Below, one piece after another: positions 31,902-45,238 of a stretch of DNA of 64,000 bases; the stretch's first letter is position 1, and every line of letters starts with the position of its first letter. A program made the position numbers and the translations under genes. The notes under the pieces are model-generated. The model searched no databases. It was not told the DNA's origin and worked only from the letters and a program-made list of their open reading frames with translations. The DNA is taken from positions 31,091,001 to 31,155,000 of the forward strand of contig NC_068564.1 in assembly GCF_022201045.2 (NCBI RefSeq), read 5' to 3'. The stretch comes from Citrus sinensis. Its lineage: Eukaryota > Streptophyta > Magnoliopsida > Sapindales > Rutaceae.

Positions 31902-33535
31902 TGTAAGCATCTGAATACATTAGAACCTGAGATTGCTGTGTATTGTATTATAATATCTGCGTTAGCTTCAATTTTTAATCGATTGTTGCTCCTTTTTGGT
32001 ACCAAAGGGGAGCTCTTAATTCTTGTTCACGGTTGTTTTTGAGTGAATGATTTTAGTTGCAGGATTCAGCATAAAAGCCCTTTAGGCAACATCCATTGCA
32101 GACTGTAAATATTGAAGATCTTGATGGCTGTCCCAAACATTTTAGACACATCCACTTCATTGGTGTTACCAATTTTTTTTTTGTTCCCCCCGTTGTTAAA
32201 AGCTAATTATCAATTATATCCTCAGTTTTAATGAAATTTTCGATCAAGCTTAATGGTAGGCTCATGTATGAAAGTGGATCAGGTTCTTGATGTACGGTCA
32301 CCAGTCACCACCACTTTAAAATGATGAGTCCCATCACTTTGGCACAAATGACCGGATATAATTGCTATCTCCAGGTCCATCACTGACATTAGTACGATGG
32401 CCATTCACGTTTGCATGTTTTTGTCATTTTTTTTTTTACAATTTAAATTTGAAGTACCGACATTAAATATCAAAACTCACAAGGGTACAAATGAAATTTG
32501 GAGGAGCCATAAACGCTTCATCTCCCGCCAAAAGCTAACGGCGAAAAAAGCGAAAAAATAGGACCCACAATCACGACCAAACGCAGAACCAACGCGCCAC
32601 GTGGCCGCCATCAGATGGCTTTCGACTCATCCTAACCGCCCCCTGTTTTCTTGCACCTTTCCGTTTCAGTTCAGACACTCATTATCTTTCCGATCATTCT
32701 TCATTCGGTTTCAGTTGCTCATGCATACAGCATAATTTGAGGTATTTTCCCTTTAGTTCTTTTTTCCTTTTCTATTTTATTTTTGTGCATAATACTTGTT
32801 TCTTTCTATTAATTTTTTTTTTTTTATGTTGAATATTCAATTATTCTCAACCACATTGTAATGCAACAGTTAAACAAGAGTCGGCCTAGGGCGGCATCAG
32901 TGGTTTTAAGGAATTAGGAATCCATTTGTTGTGCACATCCTTAGTTTTCGTTTGAGGCTACTACTGAAAATATGTTTTTTTTTTTTTTTTGCTTTTATTT
33001 ATTTATTTATTTTCCAAATTTAGTGGCTCAACATCAAGTGTATACTATGCAACTCACAGTAGATTCATTATCATGTTTGAAACGATAATAAATATATTAA
33101 ATACGCTCTCGCTTGTGTGTTAGTAAGCGAATTGTTTGGTAACAAGGGAAGTTTTTGGTGGGTGCCGGTTAACATTACTGGTAAAACCTTTTGGGTGGTA
33201 CAAGAGGTCTGGTGTTCTCACATAAGGAGGGATGGGATTTGGTTTCTTGTTATACTATGCTTTAAACAAAAAATTTTGAGAGTTCATGTGTTAGCAGTGC
33301 TATGTCATGTATAGATGACATGGTAGATAGTGCATTATCTGTGTTGGATTTTATGATAATTTAAGCAAGTTATTTGTTTAATCTTTGTTAGTTTACTTGC
33401 TTGCAGGGTGAATTAGAAGGGAAATTCTTGCTGTATTTTGGTTGTTCTGGAATTGGTTGCAGCATCATTTGTCTTTGGATTTTATGACGTAAATTGATGT
33501 TTTGTCCTATCACCAATCAATGGGGTGATTTTTTC
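31902..33535. other. PAT24 3' region and intergenic DNA
   Basis: No coding ORF. About 32560-32760 is GC-richer and looks like the old promoter and leader of the LRR gene whose remains follow. Long T runs occur at 32814 and 32977. Confidence 0.5.
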
Positions 33536-35480
33536 AAAGAAGGGGCATCAACAGGTTGTTGAAGATAGTGTACAAAGAGGGATCTCTACAAGGTTTTTAT
33601 AAAAATGGAGTTCAAGGTGGCTACACATCATTTTCTCGGTCCATGTGGGAATGTAAGCCAGGAGGAGGCAGTTGTCCTTCTCTCTTGAAGCTATGCATTG
33701 ATAAAATATGTCAGGTACTTGCTTTCTCTGACATGTTTAGTTGGGATTTCTCTCATTTGTTTTTCTTCTCACATGCTGCTATCAAGGCGGGATGTTGACA
33801 AATATAAGTCCTTTTCAATGCCGTCAAGGGATATTACTCAACAGATCTTCAGTGAATTGCTTTTTTCTCATTGTCTAACTAAAGCTTCTTTGAAAGCTTT
33901 TCGAGACTGTGCTCTCCAGGTAATAGCATTGTTTGCAAATTGAATTTTTTTTATTACACTTAAACTTCTCAATCTTTTCTTATTCGACATACTGGTTGTG
34001 AGATAATGGGTTTCCATATCTGTTTGCAGGATGTTTTGTTGGGTGATTATCCTAGAGTGAAGGATAGTTGGATGGATGTCATTGCTTCACAAGGATCATC
34101 TTTACTTTCAGCTGATCTTTCTGGTTCTGCTGTCACGGATACTGGGTTAGGTTGCCTGAAAGATTGCACCAACCTCGAAGCCTTAACTTTCAACTATTGT
34201 GACCGCATTTCAGAATGTGGCCTGAAATACATTAGTGGTGATTTTTTTCTCTTTATTTCTTTGCTTCAGCTAGAATAGTGCTAAAAATCTGTTTCATTTG
34301 ATTATTTTTTGATGGGCACATTGCCGCTAATACGATGTTGTTATTTATGTTGATTGTTTTATTTAGTCTGAACAAGTGTAAACTTTTTAACATGCTTTTG
34401 TTTTGTATATCATCAACATCCTTATACCCAAAATCAAGTATTCAGTTTTTGACTATACTTAGGGCTAAAGTTTGGAAAAAGTATGATATTGATGTTAAAT
34501 TTTTTAAGATATCATTCTGGTTCGGTTCGGGTAAACCCAATCCGAATGCCCACCCCTACTTCTAACCATAGATCAATTTTTTTTTTCCATATACTTCTTT
34601 TCAGCTCTTACACATTATTTTCTTTCTTTACTTTTTTAACTCTTTAACTTTTTTGCAGGTTTAATGAAATTTGAGTCGCTTAATATCAGATGTTGTTAAT
34701 GTGTCACGGATTTGGACATGAAGGCTGTCTCAGGCATCTGGTGACAGAGATGTCACCTTAACTTTATCCGGTGGGAATCTGTTCCTACTGTACATGACAA
34801 AGAGATTTTTACGTGGCCATTTTGTTAAGTTGTGACATGTTATTATGCTCCATGTTAAATGTTGCATAGAAGCAAACATGTGCCATTCCAGATTACCGTG
34901 GTCCTCTCTTTAAATTTGTACAGATATTTGTAGAGAAAGAAATACTCAGTGGCGTCCCCTACATGTCTAACCTGTGTTGTTGAGCGTTTGACAAATTTGA
35001 TTATTGTTGAATGATGAGAACTTGGAGTCTTGATAATTTAGATAAAAAGATTCCGAATAAACGTTAAGTGTGCCATATTCATAATATCTATAAACTACTG
35101 CTTAAGCTGTATGATTGGTAAGACAACTTGTAATTGGAATGATTTTCTTAGCCAAAGGAAATGCATCTCGGGGAAAATTTCATTTGTTTCTGTCACACCC
35201 GTAATTGGCATTAGTTTGTTATCTCTTAGGTCGCTGACTGATTGTCTTAATAAACTGTTTGTTTATTTAAAACTGTGTCATTGCATACAAAATTTGGTGT
35301 GTATATTTTTTCTTCTGCTTATTCACGTTGGGCTAATTTTTTTATAGGCTATTTTCTGCTTATTTTAGGGCTAACTAGCCTTGAGGTTTATTTTCTGCAT
35401 ATTTCAGCGCTAACTAATCTCAAGGAGTTACAACTATCCAACTGTAGTATTACAGATTTTGGAGTTTCTTTTTTGAGATG
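33536..35480 (+). pseudogene. Degenerate LRR (RNI-like) gene, truncated
   Basis: Remains of a plant LRR protein of the At1g15740 type. Recognisable exon pieces are: 33550-33712 (EDSVQRGIS, then SCPSLLKLCIDKIC), 33787-33918 (DVDKYKSFSMPSRDITQQIF to FRDCALQ), 34030-34236 (DVLLGDYPRVKDSWMDVIAS to ECGLKYISG), 34659-34740 (MKFESLNIRCC, stop, CVTDLDMKAVSG) and 35406-35480 (ALTNLKELQLSNCSITDFGV). There is an in-frame TAA after STRFL, a frameshift in the first piece, an internal stop at 34697, at least one missing LRR exon, and loss of everything after the fifth piece. The intron near 34500-34560 ends in a TE-like GGTTCGGGTAAACCC-CACCCCTA motif. Confidence 0.82.
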
Positions 35481-35489
35481 TATTTTCCA

Positions 35490-38062
35490 GTTTTCTGTTT
35501 TGTCAGTTTACATATTTTGCTGCTTCTGGCCTCCATTATACTGTGTATGTGTGTAAGACACTCGTTTAGTTGTAACAATCAAATCTTATTCCACTTGATT
35601 CCACTCCACTCTAACTTACCAGTTTAAAACAGTTAATGAAGTTAATTAATCAGCAGTTCTATGTCATTTATGGAATGTCTCATGTCACATAGAGTCATTT
35701 ACCTCCACTGAGGTGGCCACTTCATGTAATATAATTATGTGGGCGATCAGTATCTGCAGTAATCATGCTTTAATAACTTGTTAATTTTATTGAAGTGTTG
35801 ATTTTCCTTCTCAAGAGTGTATTAACTGCACAAATGATAGCTGATAGACCAATTCGTATTAGGTACTTTAAGAATCTTGTTTTATAAAACAAAAAAAAAG
35901 AAAACAGTTATGTTTGAGCAATTTGAACAAGAGATTGTATGGATTTTGAGGACAGCCAAATAGTTTGATGGAAAGAGAGAAAAGGAACCATTTGATTGAA
36001 AATAACATCAGTTAAATATTTCAAACTTATAAATTCTGACTTATAATATGCGTATAATAATGGATTCAAGCTATTCACTTGACATTTTTGAAAGTTCTTT
36101 TTATTGATCCAACCATCTGGGTAACATGTGTTGGTAGATGTTTTTGAAAGTTCTATTTAGTGAATTAGGCAGTTAATCGAAAGGAAGAACCCATTCCTCT
36201 TTACACAAGACTTCACAGTACTTCAATAAATATGGTTCACAATTCAAAGTACAAATTTTCATAAATTTTTATTACAAAAACTCAAAAGAAACTCAAAAAC
36301 TTGAGACTATAAGTTAAGAAAACTAAGAAAGCAACCAACGACGCATTATTGCAAGAACTTAACAATGAATAACAAATACAATATTCTGTGTCAGACTGAA
36401 AACAATGAAGGCAATGGTGGCGAAGACAGAAGCTAACTAAAAAAAGGGCAGCCTCTGCTACTTCGTCATGTCTCCCTCCACGTACAGAATAAAATTATCC
36501 TCTTTCTCCAGAACAGTTGCACAATACAAATCCAGAAGTGCACTTTTCCTCACTTGTGTCTAAAAGTACAATGCTGAAGCCTAAATCTGAACCTAAATTT
36601 AAGTACCAAAATGACCTGCAGACAGATAAGCAAAGGTTAAAACTGGGAAATAATGGAACAACATAATTGAATTTCAACATTTATCTGAAAATAGTGAGAG
36701 GACTGAGAAAAATAAAACAAGATAAATAAATGCAGACAGCAGAAGGCACCAACTATGGGAACTCTCCGAATAAATGCAAATATTTTGAATTGTGAAGTTG
36801 GGTCAGTAATATGAAGCTGGGAGCACAGCGAGAAAGCATGCATCTTCTGCTTTCAGCCAAATACTTTCCTCTCATAAATTTTGAGGTAAATGTGTGGACC
36901 ATTACTCTCTTTACAAATGGAAATTTGCTCAAGGAAGTCTAATCTAATAATGACATGCAAATGGCCTTGCCACACCACCTTTGAACAAGCATTTTCTCCG
37001 ATACCTAGACTTTCTTTTCGAAAGATCCATCAATCAAGCAATATGGATGTACCTTCACATATCGTATGTTAATGGCTCCATATACTCAGGCACTCTTATT
37101 CCCAAATACCCCATGTCCCCCCTTTTCCTTTTCCCCACCAAACAAGGTTAACATGAGTGGAAAAGAACAAACACACGAAACTGTCATCCAATTACTAGAA
37201 TTTGCACATATATCGAAGCTTAAATCTCTATGATGATACAAGAGCTGACTACCAATCAAAAAGCCAACAAGCATTCATTTGTATCCACTCCCTCATCACT
37301 AATTACTTTAATAAGTCCATTTGACTGGTGCCATCATATTTGAAGTTCTTTTCTAGCTAGTTAACAACACCCAGATGTCTATACACACAGGCTTATTATT
37401 TGTCAATAGAAAGATATAAATCACCTTCCATATGGAGGGTTCTCAATCATCATAAATTTTTATCAGATTGCACGTGGTAATACAAAGCCATCACAGAACA
37501 CTTCAGAAGGTCTCACTACTCTTAACAATCTCATATTTTCTATAAAATGGATAGTTTGAGTAGGACTTTCTCATGGACTTTCCTCCTAGGTTCTCCCATT
37601 CCTAACTTTTCCTGGAAAACTTTCTCAATTAATAAGTGAACTTAGTCTGTCATGTATAGAACAAATTAACCTTCATGGGAAATTTGAGCGAAAAGAATTG
37701 AAAAACCCCAACTCCAGAACATCCGCTGAACAAAGAGTATGTAGTACTTTAACCTGCTAATGTCAAAGTTTGTACAAAAAAGGAACTTCAGGTATCCTAA
37801 TATAATCTACATGAACATGAGGTAGATTTTTATGACAATGCCTGATCCTCATCTTCATAATCATCTGTTGCAGACAAAAATCTACTTCAGCAGCATTTTT
37901 ATTCAAATGTTTACTTTCACATAAAATAAAAATGTTAAATCAGCAAGAGCATTTAGCATTACCTACCTAAGAATGTCAAGAGTATATATTCCAGATGATA
38001 GAGTATGACAAGAGGGACTTTCCCCATTTCCCTCTTCAACAACTGTCTCAAAAACATCTGGT
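35490..38062. other. Intergenic and probable 3' UTR of the PHOX-like gene
   Basis: No ORF of interest. The right part (about 36400-38062) may include minus-strand 3' UTR exons and introns of the TPR-PB1 gene, because splice-like CTGCAG and TTACCT motifs are present. No boundary can be proved from sequence. Confidence 0.45.
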
Positions 38063-40315
38063 TTATGCATGCTCTAAAGCATGATAAAGCTTTGAAACCC
38101 GCCGTCTGAGTAATGGTTCAAGCCGCAATGATGAAACCCCACTTTCCCACTTTTTAGCCGCATACATATCATTCCATGCCAGCACTATCTCATCAATTTG
38201 AAACCCTAAACCTGCAATCATATATATAAAAACAAAAATACAGCTAAGCTTCATCTAGATAATTAGATTATAATAGAAACACTGAATTTTTAAATATGCA
38301 TTACCTTCTCCGGCAGTATTGTTTGAACAGTGGTTCTTTATCATAACAGCTATGTCTGTTGGAGATGCTCCAGCAAGCTCAAACTTCTCGACTGCAACTT
38401 CTAAGCTTTCTCCCCAGACTGGTATCCCCATCTTGTATTCCATAATGGATCGCTCATAGAGTATGGTGCCCCATAAGAGGTTTATCTGGGACCTCATATT
38501 TCTAGCCTGCTCTTCAGCTTCAACTACTGATATATCTTTAAATAAACCATGCAACCCAGTTCTCTGTGGAAGATTATCGGCTTTCTTTTGTTTAGAAAGT
38601 TCACTAAGGCGTCGCCCTTCCATCTCTTCCCACATCTGCATGCCCTTCTCCATATTACTCTCAGCACTGTTATATAGTAGCGGAACATCTGTTTTAGGCC
38701 ATGTATCTAAATCAACATTGCTGCTAACTGCATAATACCATGAAAGTTTTGCTTGCTCAAACTGCTGTTGACCCATAGCTAGAATCCCTTCATAGAAGTC
38801 AGGTTTAATTTTTAATGCTTCTTCATATCTCTGACCTGCTATTGTGAATTCCTTTTGTGCCCAATCATATGCACTTTTTATCTGTTCCAGTACAGATTCT
38901 GTAGAAGCCTCTTTGGTGAGGTAAACCCCCTTCCTTGCTCTGGACATGTGAATGTTTCCCCAGTTGAACAATGCTAATGCTGCCATTTCTTGAAATTTCT
39001 CTGCTGCTCTGTTAAATAGACCTTGGGCTTCTTCACTGGTAACAGCCTCCTCCATAGCCTCAGAATATACCTTCATGCCGAGTTCATGAAGATTCAAGTA
39101 TGTATCGAAATCTAACCCAACATGGTTTTTGAACAGCTGAGCAAACTCAATTATCCAGTCATCTATACAACATGACCCCTTATCTGCTTCCTTACCGTTT
39201 CCCACATTCCCATTCTCAAAATATTTTTGTTCTATATCAAGTGAGTTCACCTTCTCATTCTTGAATCTCTCATACAATGGATCCTGCAGTGGATTAACTT
39301 CTACCACGAACAGCCTGACAGAACCCTGCATTTCTGCCGATGCTTCAGCCCATCTTAGTTCTTCATCAGTAGTAATTGTGACCAAATCACCTTCTTCATC
39401 CCTGTACTTAATAAGAACTGCTCTACAGCTTGGAAACCGATCACTTATAACCTCTCTAAGTTGTAGGAGGCTGGAATTAAGTGGCAATTGAGCAACTCTT
39501 ATATCCTCCCCAAACACCAACTTTACAGTCTTCTTTGGCTCATTGTCCTCTGTAGAAGAAATTTTCTCCTCCACAACTACCTTATCCTCAGCCATCTTCT
39601 CCTCGATTCTGCCATCAACCCTTTTGTCTTCAATCTTTTCATCAACTTCCTTTTCCTCAACTTTGACCCCAGTCTTCTTCTGCTCAACTTTGTTGCTCTT
39701 CTTCTTCTTCTTTGTCTTCTCTTTCACTACTTTTGGAGCAATCGAAGCAACAGGAGGTTCAACATATTCTGGAGGCAGTTCGATGACAGTATCATTCACC
39801 CTTAACCCTCTCTTCTCAAGTTCTTTCTTCACTCTTTCTGCAATCTCCGCTGCCATAATATTTTTTGGCTCCTTGTTCAAAACAGTAGTGACATCTCTGA
39901 ATGCCAAATCCAGCCTATTCAAAGCCTCGTAACACCTAGCCCTTTTTAAAAGTGCTTTACTGTACAAGGGTGTGACTTCTAGGGCTAAATTGCACTCATG
40001 TATTGCCCTGGGGTACTCACTCAGACCCATCTGCATATAACAGGCAGCCATGTTACTCCGAAGATATGAGACATCTATATAATTCCTTGGAAGTAATTTG
40101 AGGGCTTTCTCATATTTCAATAAAGCTCCTCCATGGTCCCTCTTTTGAAACAGCTTGTTCCCCTCCTCTTTCAATTCTTGAGACATGCCAATAAAGACCT
40201 CGGTGTCCTTATCATAAGATTTAGGACTATGTTCCCCAACTTTGATTTGCTTAGGACTACCACCTACTGATTGTCCACCTATCTGTTTCTTCGTCTTTCC
40301 ACTATTCCTTCCCAT
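38063..40315 (-). CDS. TPR and PB1 domain protein (PHOX/CLMP1 family)
   Basis: Two coding exons on the minus strand, 40315-38305 and 38211-38063, joined in frame to give 719 residues. Read without splicing, the first exon would run on to a false end 16 residues into the intron. TPR repeats cover about residues 45-155 ([20 protein letters not shown] and so on). A Lys/Glu-rich spacer covers about 195-258. A PB1 domain covers about 261-341 ([33 protein letters not shown]). The C-terminal half is another helical region with TPR-like segments ([25 protein letters not shown]). Arabidopsis relatives include PHOX1-4 and CLMP1, the latter acting in chloroplast separation. TPR proteins of this kind are thought to bind HSP90/HSP70. 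I cannot tell which paralogue this is. Confidence 0.9.
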
Positions 40316-41757
40316 TTCAACCCGAAAGAACTTTAACTATTTCAACACTACCGAAACCAAAACAGTAACTATCCAATCCAATCCAATCTAATCAAACACC
40401 ACTAAAACTAAGCTGTATTTAAGCTCTCAGACAAGATAAACAATCCAATCCCAACAAACAATTTTTGGTGTAATATATCAAAAAATAAAAGCACCCAAAT
40501 ATAAAGCTCTTAAACCAAAGAACCCAGGAACAATATCCAGAAAAACCCTCAATCGCTTCCTAATTTCAACAAAACAACTTCAAGGCTCCAATTTTTTGCT
40601 TCCCTTCAAGCTTAAATGGCTTCTTCGATAAAAACCAAAACCCAATTTGAAAAAAGAAAAACACACACACACGCAACTAAAAAATTCCAACTTTTATCTC
40701 TCCAAATCAGGATTTGCTACTGTTTCTCCAAGAAAAAATAAAACAAACCCCAATTCAGAGAGAAACAAATAACACCTAATTCAGCTAACAAAACGACACA
40801 CTTCCATTAACTTTATTTTTAGAAGAAAATAGCTGGGAAGGAAACTTATCTCAGAAATGAAACGAGCTGTGAATTTTCCGGGAAAATTTGAAGCGAGAAA
40901 GTGCAAGAAAGTTTTGTGAGAAAAATAGAATCGAACACTTTGTCTTCGTGTTTGTGTAATTTGTAAGAGTTTTCACAGCTTCACGCAAACGCCAAAAGAA
41001 GCTAAGAAAAGAAATCCAATTTAAAAAGAAAAAAATCAAGTCTGATGTAATAATATTTTCTGGGATTTTAGAAAATTAAGAAACGACGTGGGTCCGACCT
41101 AATGTCGTTGATTCCAAGTTTCTTGGGGACGTTCGATGAAAAGTGAAAGGCAAAGATCTGCCCCATCAAATTTTAGCTGCTTTTTGCCACTTGGCTTGTT
41201 AGCTTCAATATTTCGGCAATAAATTAATTAAATAAAAACAAAAAACCTAATGACCTATTTTGGTTGTTTATTTAATAAGTCCCATTTAATTTAACTATCC
41301 TAACTATCTGGACCCTTTAAATGAGTCTCATTTTCAACATGTTTTATGGTATTTGAAGATGACAATATATCTTTTTCAACACGTTTTATGTTATTTGAAA
41401 ATGATGGTTTGTCTCTAATGCGTTTTCTAAGTGTTAATCCCTTCTGTGAAATTATCCCGATTTTCATTTATGTTTTTAAAAACATTCTTAATAAAAAAAC
41501 TGTATAGAAAAATTTAATCAAAATATCCTTTTTATTTAAAAAAACCTAATTACTTAAAATAGTAACATTAATGAATCATCATAAATTACCTACATTGGTT
41601 ACGATTTACGAGGAAGTGTAATCAATTTTTACCGAGCACATATTTTAGAAAACCACGATCATATGTAATTAATTGTAAAAAAGGAGAAAAAATTTAATGG
41701 CACAAATTCAAATGATAAAACTAATATTGATTTGGAGTTAGAATCTTATCGGATATA
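40316..41757. other. 5' region of the PHOX-like gene and intergenic DNA
   Basis: A-rich leader (minus-strand 5' UTR, possibly with an intron) to about 41050, then AT-rich sequence without a gene. Confidence 0.45.
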
Positions 41758-41760
41758 TAA

Positions 41761-42136
41761 GAGCATCTCCAAAAGGCTCTATAAATTTTACTCTTTAAAT
41801 ATTCATTTGCTTACCTATGTGATAAATAGATGAGTGAAAAAAAATATTGTTCTCCAAAAAACTCTTCAAATAGAAATGAGTTAATATTATTTTAATTAAA
41901 AAATTATTTTTTTAAAGGAAAAGTCAATAGTAATTAAAGCACATTTCTCTTTTTCTTCAACAAAAAATAATAAAATATAAATTGAAGAGAAAGAAAATAA
42001 CTCTTCAAATTTGAAGAGAGATGATCATTTCTTATTTGAAGAATCTTAATTGAAGTGTCTTTTGGAGTCTTAAATGTTGATGTAGCTCTTCAATTAAGTA
42101 ATAAAATCTTATTTGAAGAGTATTTTGATGATGCTC
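41761..42136. mobile_element. MITE with TAA target duplication
   Basis: 376 bp. The left end GAGCATCTCC and right end GATGCTC are inverted. TAA flanks both sides (41758-41760 and 42137-42139). The interior has several inverted CTCTTCAAAT / ATTTGAAGAG words and no ORF. TAA duplications fit the PIF/Harbinger group. Confidence 0.65.
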
Positions 42137-42330
42137 TAATAATAATATAAAATCAAAGGGAAGAGAGCTTTGTAATTGCAGATTTTAAGAAAAATACAAT
42201 TAAAAGAGGTTTTAAGAAAATATATTTATTTATCATGAAGAATCCTAGAATTTTACTATTAAAGTGTGAAAAATAATATTTAAAAAAAAAGAGAGAGAAC
42301 GCGCTAAGAAATTGTAATTGAATTGAATTT

Positions 42331-42774
42331 AGGGTTAATTCCATCCTGCCCCCAAATGTTTCAACATATTCCACCGCATCCAAATGTTTCAACAATGCTC
42401 AATCTACACCCAAATTCGTTAATTTGACCGTTTATTCTAACGGTCAAAGGGTAATTTTGAAAGTTCATGCCCTAAATATTATTTGATAATGATAAATTAA
42501 ATTTATTTGATAGGTTAATTGATGAAATTATTATTAATTATTTTTAATTAAGAATTTTTAATGTAAATGTTAATTATTGGATTAATATTTTATCTCATTT
42601 AATTCTTTTCTAATTCAAGATAAGGGATATTTCACATATTTCATTAACTTTCAAATAGTTTCGTTAAAAATAACGGTCAAATTAACGGAATTGAGTGTGT
42701 AATAGAAAATATCGAAAAGTTTAGGTGTGCAGTGAAAAATATTGAAAGATTTGGGGGTTAGATGGAAATAACCC
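42331..42774. mobile_element. Mutator-like MITE with 9-bp target duplication
   Basis: 444 bp with inverted ends of about 60 bp: the left starts GGGTTAATTCCATCCTGCCC and the right ends in the complement of GGGTTATTTCCATCTAACCC. The 9-bp TTGAATTTA is present on both sides (42322-42330 and 42775-42783). No ORF. Confidence 0.85.
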
Positions 42775-42796
42775 TTGAATTTAAAATAATGGCAAC

Positions 42797-43772
42797 TAGG
42801 GATGGCAATGGGGAGGGGAGGGGAGGGGACCAATCTCCCCGTATCCATCCCCGATGTTTTGCATATGTCCCCGTCCCCGTCAAAATTGCTTGAGAGAATC
42901 TCCATCCCCTCCCCGAATAATAACAGGGGATCCCCGAGGGTCTCCGGTCCCCGAATAATTAATAGTCTAATACATTTTTTTATTTTCGATTTTAAATTAA
43001 TCATATTAAAATAAACTCATACCGCTATTGTAAGCTCGTAACCAACTTTGACAGCACATTAAGGCCTCCAATGTGCTTGGATGAAGTTTGTTATGGTATG
43101 AGCTCACAACTCTACCACTAGTGTTAAAAGCTGATTCAGAAGCAACTGTTGTAATTGGAATTGCCAAAATATCTCTAGCAATTCGAGCTAATGTAGGATA
43201 CCTATTAGCATTTGTCTTCCACCAACTCAAAATATTAAAATCTTCCATCCGAGATATAACTTTCTCATCCAAATAGGAATCTAATTCATCTGCAACAACT
43301 GCACAATCTCCATTGTTTACATAATCATCAAAACCTATCATCCATTTGGTTGCTTTCTTATAAGAATCCCCTGTAGATCTAGTAGAAGAACTACTACCAG
43401 TATAATCAAAGTAATAAATAGTTGGTGAAAACTTCAATTAATACTCTTCAACTAATTCCCGGCAAAGGGTGACCACTTTCCCAACATACAACTATTTTGA
43501 TATTTATTATTTTTAACAATATTTATAATTTTTTTATTTATTTATTAGTAATTTTAAAAATAAAAATAAAATTAAAAATTAAAATGAGGAAATGGGTAGG
43601 GGATGGGGATTCCACCTCATCCCCGTCCCCTCCCCGAATAAAAAGTTGGGTAAAAAATTTTCTCCGTCCCCTCCCCGAAAAAAAAATTAAGTATAAAATT
43701 ATTCTCGTACCCTTCCCGAATGAGAAAAATCTCCGAAAGTACCCATCCCCGTGAAGATTTCTGCCATCCCTA
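42797..43772. mobile_element. Internally deleted hAT transposon
   Basis: 976 bp. Terminal inverted repeat TAGGGATGGCA at both ends, and a perfect 8-bp target duplication ATGGCAAC (42789-42796 and 43773-43780), the hAT signature. Subterminal regions are full of CCCCGTCCCC/CCCTCCCCGAA repeats. Only the C-terminal part of a transposase remains inside. Confidence 0.93.
43006..43437 (-). pseudogene. hAT transposase C-terminal fragment (dimerisation domain)
   Basis: The 143-codon open stretch contains the hAT C-terminal dimerisation region: WWKTNANRYPTLARIARDIL followed by IPITTVASESAFNTSGRVV and an LHPSTLEALMCCQSWL end. The zinc-finger and catalytic parts are missing. The open stretch begins at a non-ATG codon of the original gene, so it is a remnant and not a gene. 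Confidence 0.9.
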
Positions 43773-43780
43773 ATGGCAAC

Positions 43781-45238
43781 CACAAGGCTGCTTGAAGTGG
43801 CAGCCACACACTTTTTCCCACTTTGGCGTGTGGACCCGTAGATAAAAAAATAGGCCACGAAACGGACACTACCGTCCACGGACAAAACCACGTGACTGGA
43901 AAAAAAACAAAAAAGTAACTAACTTTAATGGGTCCACCAACTGCCAAACGACAACAAAAAAGTGGAGTTTCCCCCTGTTACAAGGGAACGGGGAAATGGC
44001 TTAAACGGCAAACGGACAGCCGTTTTGTGAGAAAGCAAACAAAAAGAATTTTAAAAAAATGCTACAAGTTTGTGTCTGCTTCTTTGCTTGCGTTTTCGAG
44101 AATCTTTTGTACACGACGTGACAATCTGTTGCAAGCAACCGCCCCGTAGCCGTATGTATGTCCAATCTTTGACCGTCTGAATTTTTATGGTATTTTTAAA
44201 TCTGACGGCCGTGAATTTTAAGGCACGATAGGTGAGTGGGACTGTGGGAGGCAACTTCAACGGAACTTCGTAGAAGACCACCCGGCCACGGGCCACGGGC
44301 CACCTTGATTTCCTCTTTAATACTGTCCGTCTCTCCTTTTATGCCCTTTATCATTACTTATTTTGCCTCGGTTCGCAAGCCACATGCTCAAGAGGCAGCT
44401 GGCCAGGTGCCCTGCCTCAATTGCTTCTGTTTAAGCATGGCATAAATTTATTGATTAATCCTATAAAAATTTTGGGGTGTTTTTAGTGTATGTACTTTCA
44501 TTCGTCATAATTCAACAAATAAGAAAACAATAATTATATTTATTTATTTATAAACCATCGAATTTTCATCGTTTTACAAAAATGCCTATATGCTAACTTT
44601 CACAAATACGTGCTACTTATTTAAACCCAAAAAATACAAAAATATTATGGGAGGTGTTTAACAAATAGGCAAATAGCACGTGTCCCATATTTAACAGACG
44701 CTACGGTATTTATTGGCTTGAAGGCTTTTGGAACAAGATGAAAAATGCTGGTGCTAAAAACACCTGAATCCATTGCTCATTACACTCGCAGGTGTATTGA
44801 GAAATTGGACGGGTGCATTTAGTTTTCAATACTTTAAATCCGCGACCTCCATCCGAGCCAATGCCGTCCCACCCAAGCCCTCGTTACTTGTTTTGATTGA
44901 AAAAGTCAGCTAGAGCCCAAGTGTTAGTAGGACTCGGTGAACAGATATCCTCTCGTAAATCGCCACATGGCATTCTCAATTCACCACCTAAGAAACCGGA
45001 GATCCTGCCACATCATCAACCTTCGCTCCAATGAATGCAACTGTGAACGTAACAACATTGCCTAATATGTAACAGAAAACATTGATGATACGATAGCAGA
45101 GCGGATGACATGTGCGTGCATGCTTATTGCTTATTGCTTAATGCTTAAGGCTTGTGTACGTAATTACGTTAACTTTGACTGATCACACCGATCTGCGATT
45201 CAGTTACCTGCTCTCTCCACTCCATTGAAAGTTCAAAA
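43781..45238. other. Intergenic and promoter of VPS51
   Basis: No gene recognised. Weak ORFs here lack any family features. The final part is the VPS51 5' flank. Confidence 0.5.

Noticed and set aside
38255-38304. C-terminal end of the 686-codon unspliced reading of the PHOX-like gene
   Set aside because: The last residues ([15 protein letters not shown]) are translated intron. A GT-AG intron joins to the conserved [16 protein letters not shown] exon.
43928-44445. Short basic ORFs on both strands between the hAT element and VPS51
   Set aside because: They start at non-ATG codons or have no signal, domain or codon pattern suggesting a gene.
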